The notes beneath the pieces were generated by a model. It was not told the DNA's origin. It searched no databases and was given only the letters and a program-made list of their open reading frames with translations. A DNA stretch of 64,000 nt from Flavobacterium sp. (GTDB lineage Bacteria; Bacteroidota; Bacteroidia; Flavobacteriales; Flavobacteriaceae): the NCBI RefSeq assembly GCF_027484705.1, contig NZ_JAIXSL010000022.1, positions 62,001 to 126,000 on the forward strand. The letters run 5' to 3'. Of the stretch, positions 54,928-63,302 are shown piece after piece. A program made the position numbers and the translations under genes. Position 1 is the first letter of the stretch. Each line of letters opens with the position of its first letter.

Positions 54928-54960
54928 AATGGCAATCAGTAATGGTTGCCATTTTCTTTT
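54928..54960 (+). terminator. Terminator after the DUF6565 lipoprotein gene
   Basis: AATGGCAA (54928-54935) pairs with TTGCCATT (54946-54953), followed by a T-rich tail. Confidence 0.78.
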
Positions 54961-54969
54961 GGCGGTTTT

Positions 54970-55051
54970 TAGGAGCCGGGAACCTGCTGTTCACTATATC
55001 TTTCGCGCCGAACACCGTCGCAAAAGGATACCGTTGCCATCAGGGCTAGGG
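54970..55051 (-). repeat. Flavobacterial structured intergenic repeat, copy G
   Basis: Reverse copy between convergent genes. Arms CCTG (54983-54986) and CAGG (55041-55044). The central hairpin (CTTTCGCGCCG / CGTCGCAAAAG, loop AACAC) is the least perfect of the nine. Confidence 0.83.
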
Positions 55052-55070
55052 CAGTCGTTTCCAATAGAAA

Positions 55071-55850
55071 TTAAAAAGTACGAATCACGAAATGTTCCTT
55101 TTCCTGCTCAGTTCTGAAAAACACCAAACCCCATTGGAAAGTGTCCATCGTAACGGTAACTTTCGGGTGATTTTTTATGATTTCCCAAGCAGCTTCCATA
55201 TCCGCAGACCAATGAATGTCATCGAAAATCCAGACCGTTTCGTTCGTGATTGTGGGCAACAGCAGTTCGAAATATTGTAAAGTCGCTTCTTTGGAATGGT
55301 TGCCGTCGAAGTAGACTAGTTGCCAGTTGTCGTTTGTCGTTTGTTTGTTGAGAAAGTTCTCAAATTCGGTAACTTCAGATTCGATGTTTTTGAATTGCAA
55401 TTTCTCAAATTGATTTTGGGCGATTTTTGCAGTTTCCGGACAACCTTCAAGCGTCGTAATTTTAGATTTTGGGTTTCCCAACGAAAGTGCGGAAGTCGCC
55501 AAACCCAGAGAAGTTCCAACTTCTAAAATATTTTGCGGTTGGAAATATTGTGTGATTCTCAATAACAATTCCGACCGTTTTTTAGAGATTCCGGCGTTTT
55601 TCGCAATTTGATGGATCGCTCTCGTATTGCTTTTGAAGACGCGTGAACCGGCTCCGAAATCTGTCACTTCAATCGTATTTTTATTTTGTAAAAGTGCATT
55701 TCGGTAATTCCTTAAAACAGCATATTCTGGTTTGATTTTCTTATCATAAAAACATTGCGTCACCAAAGCAAACACAAACGGAGAATGCACGCCATGTTGG
55801 TTTTTGGAGTTCCATAGGAATCGAAGAAATGATTTTATTTGATGCAGCAT
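55071..55850 (-). CDS. Class I SAM-dependent methyltransferase (O-methyltransferase-like)
   Basis: 259 residues. AdoMet-binding motif I is ILEVGTSLGLATSAL near residue 110, then ITTLEGCPETAKIAQ (acidic end of strand 2), YFDGNHSKEATLQYFELLLP and IFDDIHWSADMEAAWEIIKN, which follow the catechol O-methyltransferase order. The N-terminal 100 residues are an extra helical region with SKNQHGVHSPFVF. The substrate is unknown. It ends in FVIRTF, next to repeat copy G. Confidence 0.87.
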   Translation of the reverse strand: MLHQIKSFLRFLWNSKNQHGVHSPFVFALVTQCFYDKKIKPEYAVLRNYRNALLQNKNTIEVTDFGAGSRVFKSNTRAIHQIAKNAGISKKRSELLLRITQYFQPQNILEVGTSLGLATSALSLGNPKSKITTLEGCPETAKIAQNQFEKLQFKNIESEVTEFENFLNKQTTNDNWQLVYFDGNHSKEATLQYFELLLPTITNETVWIFDDIHWSADMEAAWEIIKNHPKVTVTMDTFQWGLVFFRTEQEKEHFVIRTF

Positions 55851-55885
55851 AATCTTAAAATCTCAAAGTCTTACAGTCTTAAAAT

Positions 55886-57748
55886 CTAGCCTTCAATTTT
55901 CGCGCTCAATTCAAACCAACGCTCTTCTTTTTCTTCAATTTTGGTGATGATGTGCTGCAATTCCAACGCTTTCTTTTCAATCATGTCATCGGCGACTTTG
56001 CCATCGGAAAACTGTTGCTCGATCTGTTTTTTCTCGTATTCCAAATCTTTAATCTCACGCTCAATTTTCTGAAATTCCTTCTGCTCGTTGAACGTCAAAC
56101 CCGAAGTGTTGTTCTGCTGTTTCCAGTCTTTCTTTTCGGTTTTATTTTCTTCTTTTTGAGCGACGTCAGCGCTGTCTTCATAAGCCCTGAAATCGGAATA
56201 ATTGCCCGGAAAATCTTCAATCTCGCCTTGGCCGCGAAATACAAATAAATGATCCACGATCTTATCCATGAAATAACGGTCGTGCGACACTACAAGCAGA
56301 CAACCCGGATAATCCAAAAGGAAACTTTCCAGAACGTTTAAGGTTACGATATCAAGGTCATTCGTCGGCTCATCGAGAATCAGAAAGTTAGGATTCTGAA
56401 TCAAAACCGTACACAAATACAAACGTTTAAGCTCGCCACCGCTGAGTTTTTCAACATAATCATGTTGCTTCTTGCGGTCGAAAAGAAAACGCTCGAGCAA
56501 TTGCCCTGCGGAAATGATTTTCCCTTTTGTGAGTGGAATGTATTCGCCATATTCCTTAATGATATCAATGACTTTCTGCCCGGGTTTTGGGTTGATTCCG
56601 CTTTGCGTATAATATCCAATTTTGATGGTGTCGCCTTTGATGACTTTGCCGCTGTCGAGTGGAATGGTTCCCGTAATCAAATTCAAAAACGTCGATTTCC
56701 CGGTACCATTTTTCCCAATAATTCCTATACGTTCGCCGCGCTGGAAATCGAAAGTGAAATTGTCGAGAATCACGCGATCCTTAAATTTCTTCGACACTTT
56801 ATGCAGTTCGATGATCTTGCTGCCCATGCGCTCCATATTGATCTCAAGCTCCACGATATTTTCCTTGCGTCGGCTTTCCGCTTTCTGTTTGATCACGTAA
56901 AAATCGTCCTGACGCGATTTCGATTTGGTCGTACGCGCTTTGGGCTGTCGGCGCATCCATTCGAGTTCTTTTACAAACAAGTTTTGCGCTTTGTCGATGC
57001 TTGCGTTTTCCGAGGCAATGCGTTCTTCTTTCTTTTGCAAATAATAAGAATAATTGCCTTTGTATTGGTAGAGTTTGCCGTTGTCGAGTTCGATGATTTC
57101 ATTACAGACACGCTCCAAAAAGAAACGGTCGTGCGTGACCATAAACAACGTGATGTTTTCTTTGGCGAAGTAACTTTCGAGCCATTCGATCATCTCCAAA
57201 TCAAGGTGGTTCGTAGGCTCATCGAGGATCAACAAATCCGGACGGTTGATCAGAATAATCGCAAGCGACAACCTTTTTTTCTGCCCACCCGACAAACTTT
57301 TCACCTTCAGTTTGAAATCTTCGAGCTTCAATTTAAACAAAATCTGTTTGAACTGCGTTTCAAAATCCCAGGCGTTGTGTTGGTCCATCTGGTCGAAAGC
57401 GCGCTGGTAAGCTTCTTCATCTTCTGGGTTTTCAAGCGCCTTTTCGTATTGTTCAATGACTTTCAAAACTTCATTGTCTGAGGCAAAAATACTTTCCTCA
57501 ATCGTAAGTTCATCCTGCAAATTCGGCGTCTGCGACAAAAAAGCCATCTTGATTTCTTTTCGGATCACGACCTTTCCGGTGTCGGGCTCATCCTCGCCAT
57601 TGATGATGTTCATGATCGTCGTTTTCCCGGTGCCATTCTTCGCGATGAACGCAATTTTCTGGTCTTTATTGATGCCAAATGAGATATTCTCAAACAGCGT
57701 ACGTTCGCCAAACGACTTCGATATATTTTCTACAGATAAGTAATTCAC
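55886..57748 (-). CDS. ABC-F family ATPase (Uup-like)
   Basis: 620 residues with two ABC domains. Domain 1: Walker A AKNGTGKTT, signature LSGGQKKRLSLA, Walker B LLILDEPTNHLD. Domain 2: GKNGTGKST, LSGGELKRLYLC and FLILDEPTNDLD. A C-terminal coiled-coil extension (IEREIKDLEYEKKQIEQQ) is the Uup hallmark that binds DNA or ribosomes. The start is taken as GTG at 57748 (MNYLSVENISKSFG), since the in-frame TTG at 57766 lies in the -7 box. It differs from the ABC-F protein at 10.0 kb by this extension. Confidence 0.9.
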   Translation of the reverse strand: MNYLSVENISKSFGERTLFENISFGINKDQKIAFIAKNGTGKTTIMNIINGEDEPDTGKVVIRKEIKMAFLSQTPNLQDELTIEESIFASDNEVLKVIEQYEKALENPEDEEAYQRAFDQMDQHNAWDFETQFKQILFKLKLEDFKLKVKSLSGGQKKRLSLAIILINRPDLLILDEPTNHLDLEMIEWLESYFAKENITLFMVTHDRFFLERVCNEIIELDNGKLYQYKGNYSYYLQKKEERIASENASIDKAQNLFVKELEWMRRQPKARTTKSKSRQDDFYVIKQKAESRRKENIVELEINMERMGSKIIELHKVSKKFKDRVILDNFTFDFQRGERIGIIGKNGTGKSTFLNLITGTIPLDSGKVIKGDTIKIGYYTQSGINPKPGQKVIDIIKEYGEYIPLTKGKIISAGQLLERFLFDRKKQHDYVEKLSGGELKRLYLCTVLIQNPNFLILDEPTNDLDIVTLNVLESFLLDYPGCLLVVSHDRYFMDKIVDHLFVFRGQGEIEDFPGNYSDFRAYEDSADVAQKEENKTEKKDWKQQNNTSGLTFNEQKEFQKIEREIKDLEYEKKQIEQQFSDGKVADDMIEKKALELQHIITKIEEKEERWFELSAKIEG

Positions 57749-57763
57749 AGTGATAATTTTTGG

Positions 57764-57771
57764 CAAAAATA
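57764..57771 (-). promoter_or_regulatory. -7 box of the Uup-like gene
   Basis: Minus strand TATTTTTG, exact TAnnTTTG, 15 bases before the GTG start. Confidence 0.5.
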
Positions 57772-57814
57772 GTGTTTAGTTGTCGGTTGTCGGTTATCGG
57801 TTTTGGTTTTTTAT

Positions 57815-57896
57815 TGGAAGCTAATCCCGCTATCCGTTGCAATCTTTTGTTCTGAACACCAGAACAAAAGGATTTTCTCTTCTATCGGGGCTAAAA
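57815..57896 (-). repeat. Flavobacterial structured intergenic repeat, copy H
   Basis: Reverse copy in the divergent space between the Uup-like and glycosyltransferase genes. Arms CCCG (57826-57829) and CGGG (57886-57889). Central hairpin CTTTTGTTCTG / CAGAACAAAAG with loop AACAC. Confidence 0.87.
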
Positions 57897-57993
57897 TCGT
57901 CAAGGCAAATTCGCGACTATCCTTAAAATCCGTGTCATCCGCGTTCCCATCTCAAATTTCCAATTTCCAATTTCAAAACCCGCAACATTCCGT

Positions 57994-58001
57994 TATATTT
58001 G
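57994..58001 (+). promoter_or_regulatory. -7 box of the glycosyltransferase gene
   Basis: TATATTTG, exact TAnnTTTG, four bases before the ATG at 58005; the transcript would be almost leaderless. Confidence 0.5.
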
Positions 58002-58004
58002 CGC

Positions 58005-59165
58005 ATGCAAATTTCCGTCATCATTCTCAATTACAATGTTCGCTATTTCCTCGAACAATGTGTGCTCAGCGTCCAAAAAGCGCTGCAAAACATTGAAGGC
58101 GAAATCATTGTCGTCGATAACAATTCCCCAGACGACAGTTGCGCGATGATGAAACAACGTTTTCCAAACGTCAGACTGATTGAAAATAAAGAGAACACCG
58201 GTTTCCCGAAAGGCAATAACATTGGTGTCGCGGAAGCCCAAGGCGAATACTTATGCATTTTAAATCCCGATACCGTAGTTGCCGAAGATACTTTTGAAAA
58301 ACTATTGGCCTTTGCAAAAACCAAAACCGATCTCGGCATTGTAGGTTGCAAACTGATTGATGGCACCGGGCGGTTTTTACCCGAAAGTAAACGTGGCATT
58401 CCGACGCCGTCAGTAGCATTTGCCAAAGTAGCCGGGTTGTATAAACTCTTTCCAAACTCACAAAAATTTGGCAAATATTACGCACAGCACCTGACTGAAA
58501 ACCAAACTGGGAAAGTCGATGTGCTTGTGGGTGCTTTCATGTTGATGCGTCGCGAATTGTATCAACAGCTCAACGGTTTTGACGAAGCGTTTTTCATGTA
58601 CGGAGAAGATATCGATCTGAGCTATCGTTCGTTGCAGTCCGGAAAAAGCAATTATTATTTCGCTGAAACCACCGTAATCCATTACAAAGGTGAAAGTACG
58701 GTGAAAGACCAAAAATACCTCAGAAGTTTTCAAAGCGCGATGGAATTGTTTTACAAAAAGCATTTCAAAGTGTCTTTTGTTTTTAAGGCTTTTATGAATT
58801 TCGGTGCTTTTGTTTTTTCGACGATGAAAAAGAATCAGCCCGTCGCAGCGTCCAAAAAAATCGATGCCTATTTCCTGTTTTCGGACAACCAAGATTTAAA
58901 GGTAAAAGTTGAAAACTTGTTAGGAAAAAAAGTCACGCTGTCAGAATCTACGCCCAAAAATGGTTTAAATTCGCCTACAGAGATTTTGGGCGGGCATATT
59001 GAAATTATTTTTGATAACAATGTTTGGTCGTTTAAGGAAACCATTGCCTACATGCAATCGCATCGAAACAAACCGCTTACGTTCAAGATTTTACCCGAAA
59101 AATCTGATTTCATACTCGGAAGCAACAGCAGCAATGATCGCGGAAAAGTGATTCAGTTGGAATAA
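58005..59165 (+). CDS. Glycosyltransferase family 2 protein
   Basis: 386 residues. The GT-A fold spans residues 1-240: ISVIILNYNVRYFLEQCVLS, IIVVDNNSPDDSCAMM (nucleotide-sugar Asp residues), LCILNPDTVVAEDTFEKLLA and FLVGAFMLMRRELY-like acceptor block (VDVLVGAFMLMRRELYQQL). GFDEAFFMYGEDIDLSYRSL carries the ED-type base. The pattern fits rhamnosyltransferase-like family 2 enzymes. Residues 255-285 are hydrophobic and may attach to the membrane. It probably builds a surface polysaccharide or O-antigen, though no such cluster is around it. The start is the ATG at 58005 because the in-frame TTG at 57999 lies inside the -7 box. Confidence 0.88.
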   Translation: MQISVIILNYNVRYFLEQCVLSVQKALQNIEGEIIVVDNNSPDDSCAMMKQRFPNVRLIENKENTGFPKGNNIGVAEAQGEYLCILNPDTVVAEDTFEKLLAFAKTKTDLGIVGCKLIDGTGRFLPESKRGIPTPSVAFAKVAGLYKLFPNSQKFGKYYAQHLTENQTGKVDVLVGAFMLMRRELYQQLNGFDEAFFMYGEDIDLSYRSLQSGKSNYYFAETTVIHYKGESTVKDQKYLRSFQSAMELFYKKHFKVSFVFKAFMNFGAFVFSTMKKNQPVAASKKIDAYFLFSDNQDLKVKVENLLGKKVTLSESTPKNGLNSPTEILGGHIEIIFDNNVWSFKETIAYMQSHRNKPLTFKILPEKSDFILGSNSSNDRGKVIQLE

Positions 59166-59271
59166 AAATAAAATAAAAACGAATTGAAAAAATAAATAAT
59201 CGACAGTGAATACAGATTTATTTTATTAATTTCGCAAACATAAAATAAGAATATACCTTTAGGTTAGCAAT

Positions 59272-60672
59272 ATGGCAAGATTTGAATTGAAGCTTCCGAA
59301 AATGGGAGAAAGCGTTGCAGAAGCAACCATTACCAACTGGCTCAAAGCAGTGGGCGACAAAATCGAAATGGACGAAGCTGTTCTAGAAATCGCGACGGAC
59401 AAAGTCGATAGCGAAGTGCCTTCGGAAGTCAGCGGTATTTTGGTTGAGCAATTGTTCCAGAAAGACGATTTGGTTCAGGTGGGTCAGACCATTGCCATTA
59501 TTGAAACAGAAGGCGGAACGGTATCTCCGGCACCTGTAGCTGCGGTTGAACAAACTCCTGCTCCTGTAGCTACTGTTGAAGCAGTTGCCAAAACCGTTGA
59601 AGTGGCAAAAGATTACGTGGCAGCTCCGGTGTCAAGCCAACCTCAGGATTATACGCATTCTGAAAAATTCTTCTCGCCTCTGGTGCGCAATATCGCTAAA
59701 GAAGAAGGTGTTTCTGTTGTGGAACTTGAGGCCATACAAGGTACAGGCAATGACGGTCGTGTCACCAAAAACGATATTTTAGAGTTCATTAAAAACAGAA
59801 CCAATGCTCCGGCGGCGGCACAAGCGGCTCCGGTACAATCTCAACCTGTTCAGGCCGCTCCGGTCAGTGAAGCTCCTACTGCGCAAGCTACAGTATCACA
59901 ACCCGTAGTGCCTCAACCTGCTCAAAATGCGCAACCTAAAGCGATTCCGGTGTCTGTAAATGGTCAGGACGAAATCGTCGAAATGGATCGTATGCGCAAG
60001 CTGATTGCAGGTTATATGGTGCAATCGGTGCAGACTTCAGCACACGTGCAATCGTTCATCGAAGTCGATGTGACCGCAATTTGGGACTGGAGAGAGAAAA
60101 ATAAAAATGCCTTCGAAAAGAGAGAAGGCGAGAAGCTGACTTTTACGCCAATATTCATGGAAATCGTAGCGAAAGCCTTGAAAGATTTCCCAATGATGAA
60201 CATTTCCGTTGATGGTGATTACATCGTCAAAAAGAAAAACATCAACCTCGGAATGGCTGCTGCTTTACCAAACGGAAACTTAATTGTTCCAGTAATTAAA
60301 AATGCGGATCAACTGAATTTATTAGGCATGGCAAAAGCAGTAAACGATTTGGGCAACCGTGCGAAAGCCGGAAAACTCAAGCCGGACGATACACAAGGCG
60401 GAACTTACACGGTAACTAACGTTGGAACTTTCGGCAGTGTGTTCGGAACACCAATCATCAACCAGCCACAAGTCGGGATTTTAGCTTTAGGCGCGATTCG
60501 TAAAGTGCCTGCAGTGATTGAAACGCCCGAAGGTGATTTTATAGGTATTCGTAAAAAAATGTTCTTATCGCACAGTTACGATCATAGAGTTGTTGACGGC
60601 GCTTTAGGAGGAAGTTTTGTGAAACGCGTCGCTGATTATATGGAAGCGTTTGATGAGAACCGTTCTTTTTAA
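59272..60672 (+). CDS. Dihydrolipoamide acyltransferase (E2) of a 2-oxo acid dehydrogenase
   Basis: 466 residues. Lipoyl domain at 2-78 with lipoylated Lys in EIATDKVDSEVPS. An Ala/Pro-rich hinge is followed by the peripheral-subunit binding domain (FFSPLVRNIAKEEGVSVVEL, then GNDGRVTKNDILEF) near 135-175, another Ala/Pro/Gln linker, and the catalytic domain from about 230 to the end with SHSYDHRVVDGALGG (His-Asp catalytic pair). It forms the core of a branched-chain 2-oxo acid or pyruvate dehydrogenase complex. E1 and E3 genes are not adjacent, so the substrate is open. A terminator follows. Confidence 0.92.
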   Translation: MARFELKLPKMGESVAEATITNWLKAVGDKIEMDEAVLEIATDKVDSEVPSEVSGILVEQLFQKDDLVQVGQTIAIIETEGGTVSPAPVAAVEQTPAPVATVEAVAKTVEVAKDYVAAPVSSQPQDYTHSEKFFSPLVRNIAKEEGVSVVELEAIQGTGNDGRVTKNDILEFIKNRTNAPAAAQAAPVQSQPVQAAPVSEAPTAQATVSQPVVPQPAQNAQPKAIPVSVNGQDEIVEMDRMRKLIAGYMVQSVQTSAHVQSFIEVDVTAIWDWREKNKNAFEKREGEKLTFTPIFMEIVAKALKDFPMMNISVDGDYIVKKKNINLGMAAALPNGNLIVPVIKNADQLNLLGMAKAVNDLGNRAKAGKLKPDDTQGGTYTVTNVGTFGSVFGTPIINQPQVGILALGAIRKVPAVIETPEGDFIGIRKKMFLSHSYDHRVVDGALGGSFVKRVADYMEAFDENRSF

Positions 60673-60702
60673 TTGATAATTGACAATTGATAATTGATAA
60701 TG

Positions 60703-60732
60703 AAAGCCTTTTCTGTTGAAAAGGCTTTTTTT
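60703..60732 (+). terminator. Terminator after the E2 gene
   Basis: AAAGCCTTTTC (60703-60713) and GAAAAGGCTTT (60718-60728), loop TGTT, followed by T residues. An AATTGATAATT-rich stretch precedes it. Confidence 0.9.
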
Positions 60733-60789
60733 ATGGGAAGTGGAATGTCATATTAATTTGTTTACTTTTATTTTTTAATTCCTTTTTTT

Positions 60790-62355
60790 ATGAAGCTACT
60801 TTACCTACTCATTTTTGTTTCTCAAGTTGTTTTTTCACAGACCGTAACGCTAGACCCAACTTTCGGAACCAATGGGAAAGTAATCAATTCATTTTATGCA
60901 GGAATTGATCAATCGGGGGTAGTGATTATTCAGGACGATATGAAAATACTGGTTTGCGGCGCGAAAGACTTTTCTGTAGCAGGAAATATTTATATAGCAA
61001 GGTATAATACCGATGGAAGTCTGGATACCGGTTTTGGAACGGGTGGTGTTGTTTTTACACCATTAATGACTGAATCAGGTGGAAACCGAATCATCAAACT
61101 GCTGGCCGACGGTAAGATATTGGTCACAAGCGCCAGATCGGTTTCGAACAACACCAATTTTTTTGATTTTGCTACAATGCGATACAATGCGGATGGTTCA
61201 GTTGATACGACTTTTGGAACCAACGGTATGGTGCAAACAGATATCAATGGTTCTGGGAATTATGCGAATGCCATTGACGTTCAAAGTGATGGGAAAATTA
61301 TTGTTGCAGGCAGTACTTATCTCAATAGCAATACGAATGTAGGTACCACTTTGGTTAGGTATTCGGTTGACGGCCAGATCGATACTACGTTTGGGACGGA
61401 CGGAAAAGTCATCCTGAATCTGCTGGCTCCCAATACTTCCCAGTTTTTATGGGATATCAAAATCCTTGCAGATGATTCTATTTTGCTGGGCGTGACCACC
61501 ACGGCATTCGAAACTCTTGAAACTTTAAGGAATATCGCGATACTCAAGATCAGCAGCAACGGTGCACCAGATTTGACGTTTGGAACCAACGGCGCGGTCG
61601 TTACGGATTTTGGTGCCAAGGATATATTGTATGCGATCGATGAATTTCAGGGCGCTATTTATATGGCGGGCTACTCACAATATCCGAATAACACAATGAT
61701 ATTGTCAAAATACCTTCCAAACGGTACTTTAGATACTACTTTTGGTATTGACGGTAAAGTAAAAACTAATAAAGATGCCACTTCTTTATATGATGGTTTG
61801 TACAGTATGAAGGTACAGAGCAACGGAAAAATACTGTGTTCCGGCTGGACGACCCATGGACAGCAACAGGATGCGCTATTGATTCAATTCAATGCTGACG
61901 GAAGCATCGATACGGGTTTCAACGGCACAGGATTTATAACGACTGATTTCGGTAATTTGGATAACATCAATTTTTCGTTTGCGGTACAACCTGACGGAAA
62001 AATTGTCTGTGCTGGGTGGGTTGGTGCTGGATCAGATTATGATTCTACGCTGATTCGTTATGATGTTACAGCTTTAACCACCAATCAGTTTAATGCAAAA
62101 AGCGAATTTTCGGTTTTCCCTAATCCGTTTGCCAACAACATCAATATCAGGGTCGATCTTGCTGAACCGCAAAACCTAGCTGTCGATTTATTAGATGGCA
62201 ACGGAAGAAAAATCCAAAATTTACTGCAAGACAAGCCATTCTCATTAGGTGAAAATGTTGTTGAATTATCGATGCCGGAATCGCTTTCAAGAGGGGTTTA
62301 TTTTATCCGTATTTCTAATGATTCATCCGTCGTTACTTTAAAACTGATCAAATAG
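60790..62355 (+). CDS. T9SS cargo with delta-60 repeats
   Basis: 521 residues. Signal peptide KLLYLLIFVSQVVFS, then QTVTLDPTFGTNGKV. Residues 25-430 hold seven or so delta-60 repeats, each with a YNADGSVDTTFGTNGMV core and a DGKIIVAG strand, likely a beta-propeller. The sorting domain closes it (VFPNPFANNINIRVD, AVDLLDGNGRKIQN, GVYFIRISNDSSVVTLKLI). Probably surface-attached; the ligand is unknown. Confidence 0.88.
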   Translation: MKLLYLLIFVSQVVFSQTVTLDPTFGTNGKVINSFYAGIDQSGVVIIQDDMKILVCGAKDFSVAGNIYIARYNTDGSLDTGFGTGGVVFTPLMTESGGNRIIKLLADGKILVTSARSVSNNTNFFDFATMRYNADGSVDTTFGTNGMVQTDINGSGNYANAIDVQSDGKIIVAGSTYLNSNTNVGTTLVRYSVDGQIDTTFGTDGKVILNLLAPNTSQFLWDIKILADDSILLGVTTTAFETLETLRNIAILKISSNGAPDLTFGTNGAVVTDFGAKDILYAIDEFQGAIYMAGYSQYPNNTMILSKYLPNGTLDTTFGIDGKVKTNKDATSLYDGLYSMKVQSNGKILCSGWTTHGQQQDALLIQFNADGSIDTGFNGTGFITTDFGNLDNINFSFAVQPDGKIVCAGWVGAGSDYDSTLIRYDVTALTTNQFNAKSEFSVFPNPFANNINIRVDLAEPQNLAVDLLDGNGRKIQNLLQDKPFSLGENVVELSMPESLSRGVYFIRISNDSSVVTLKLIK

Positions 62356-62383
62356 TACTTTGCCACTAATTATCAATGATCAA

Positions 62384-62415
62384 TTGTTAATTATCAATTG
62401 CAAACCCTATCTTTG
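62384..62415 (+). promoter_or_regulatory. Promoter of the exonuclease gene
   Basis: -33 TTG (62384-62386), 21-base spacer, -7 TATCTTTG (62408-62415), 18 bases before the ATG. Full consensus. Confidence 0.85.
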
Positions 62416-62433
62416 TAGCCCTAAAAAACAATC

Positions 62434-63210
62434 ATGGAACTCAAACTCAACAAGCCTATTTGCTTCTTCGACCTTGAAACGACAGGCATTGACGTGGCGA
62501 AAGACCGCATCGTCGAAATCTCGATCTTCAAAGTATTTCCGAACGGCAACAAGGAAAGCAAAACCTGGTTGGTCAATCCTGAAATGGTGATTCCGCCGCA
62601 AGTGGTTGCCGTGCATGGCATCACGAATGAAAAAGTGGCGAACGAACCGACTTTTAAGGAATTGGCTACTCAGATTCACAATATGATTAAGGACAGCGAT
62701 TTGGGTGGTTTCAATTCGGACCGTTTCGATATTCCGTTGTTGGCCGAAGAACTGCTTCGCGCCGGAGTTGATTTTGACATGAAAAGCCGCGTTTCTGTGG
62801 ATGTGCAGACGATTTTCCACAAAATGGAAGAACGTACTTTGAGTGCCGCCTTAAAATTCTATTGCGGGAAAAGTTTAGAAAACGCGCATTCCGCGGAAGC
62901 TGATACAATGGCGACTTACGAAATTCTCAAAGCACAATTGGAGCGTTATCCCGAACTGGAAAACGACATCAAAACGTTGTCGGAATTCACGACACGCAAA
63001 CGTTCCGCGGATTTTGCAGGATTTATTTCTTATGACAAAGACGGCGACGAGATTTTCTCTTTCGGAAAACACAAAGGCGCCAAAGTCGAAAAGGTTTTGG
63101 AAGACGAACCGGGTTATTTTGGCTGGATCCAGAACGCTGATTTTCCTTTGTATACGAAGAAAGTTTTGACAGCAATCAAGTTGCGAAAATTAAACAATAA
63201 GTTGTTGTAA
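62434..63210 (+). CDS. 3'-5' exonuclease (DnaQ-like) with a C-terminal extension
   Basis: 258 residues. DEDDh-type exonuclease at 5-180: Exo I FFDLETTGID, Exo II GFNSDRFDIPLLAEEL, Exo III HSAEADTMATYEI with the catalytic His/Asp pair. The C-terminal 70 residues (EIFSFGKHKGAKVEKVLEDE, then PGYFGWIQNADFPLYTKK) resemble the small domain annotated near exonucleases of this type in Bacteroidota. It could serve as a proofreading-like epsilon homologue or an RNase T-like trimming enzyme; the choice is open. Confidence 0.9.
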   Translation: MELKLNKPICFFDLETTGIDVAKDRIVEISIFKVFPNGNKESKTWLVNPEMVIPPQVVAVHGITNEKVANEPTFKELATQIHNMIKDSDLGGFNSDRFDIPLLAEELLRAGVDFDMKSRVSVDVQTIFHKMEERTLSAALKFYCGKSLENAHSAEADTMATYEILKAQLERYPELENDIKTLSEFTTRKRSADFAGFISYDKDGDEIFSFGKHKGAKVEKVLEDEPGYFGWIQNADFPLYTKKVLTAIKLRKLNNKLL

Positions 63211-63220
63211 TACGAAAACC

Positions 63221-63277
63221 CTAGCCCTGATTGGAGCTAAGTGCCGTGCACTGCGGAAAGCAGGTTCCCGGCTCCTA
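63221..63277 (+). repeat. Flavobacterial structured intergenic repeat, short copy I
   Basis: 57-base form. Arms CCTG (63226-63229) and CAGG (63261-63264), with GGTTCCCGGCTCC at the end. The usual central hairpin is replaced by a small AGTGC-CGT-GCACT hairpin. Confidence 0.83.
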
Positions 63278-63302
63278 AACCGATAACCATAAACAACACC
63301 AA

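Noticed and set aside
56462..57481. 339-residue open frame on the plus strand
   Set aside because: It is fully antisense to the strongly supported Uup-like ABC-F gene and has no family features.
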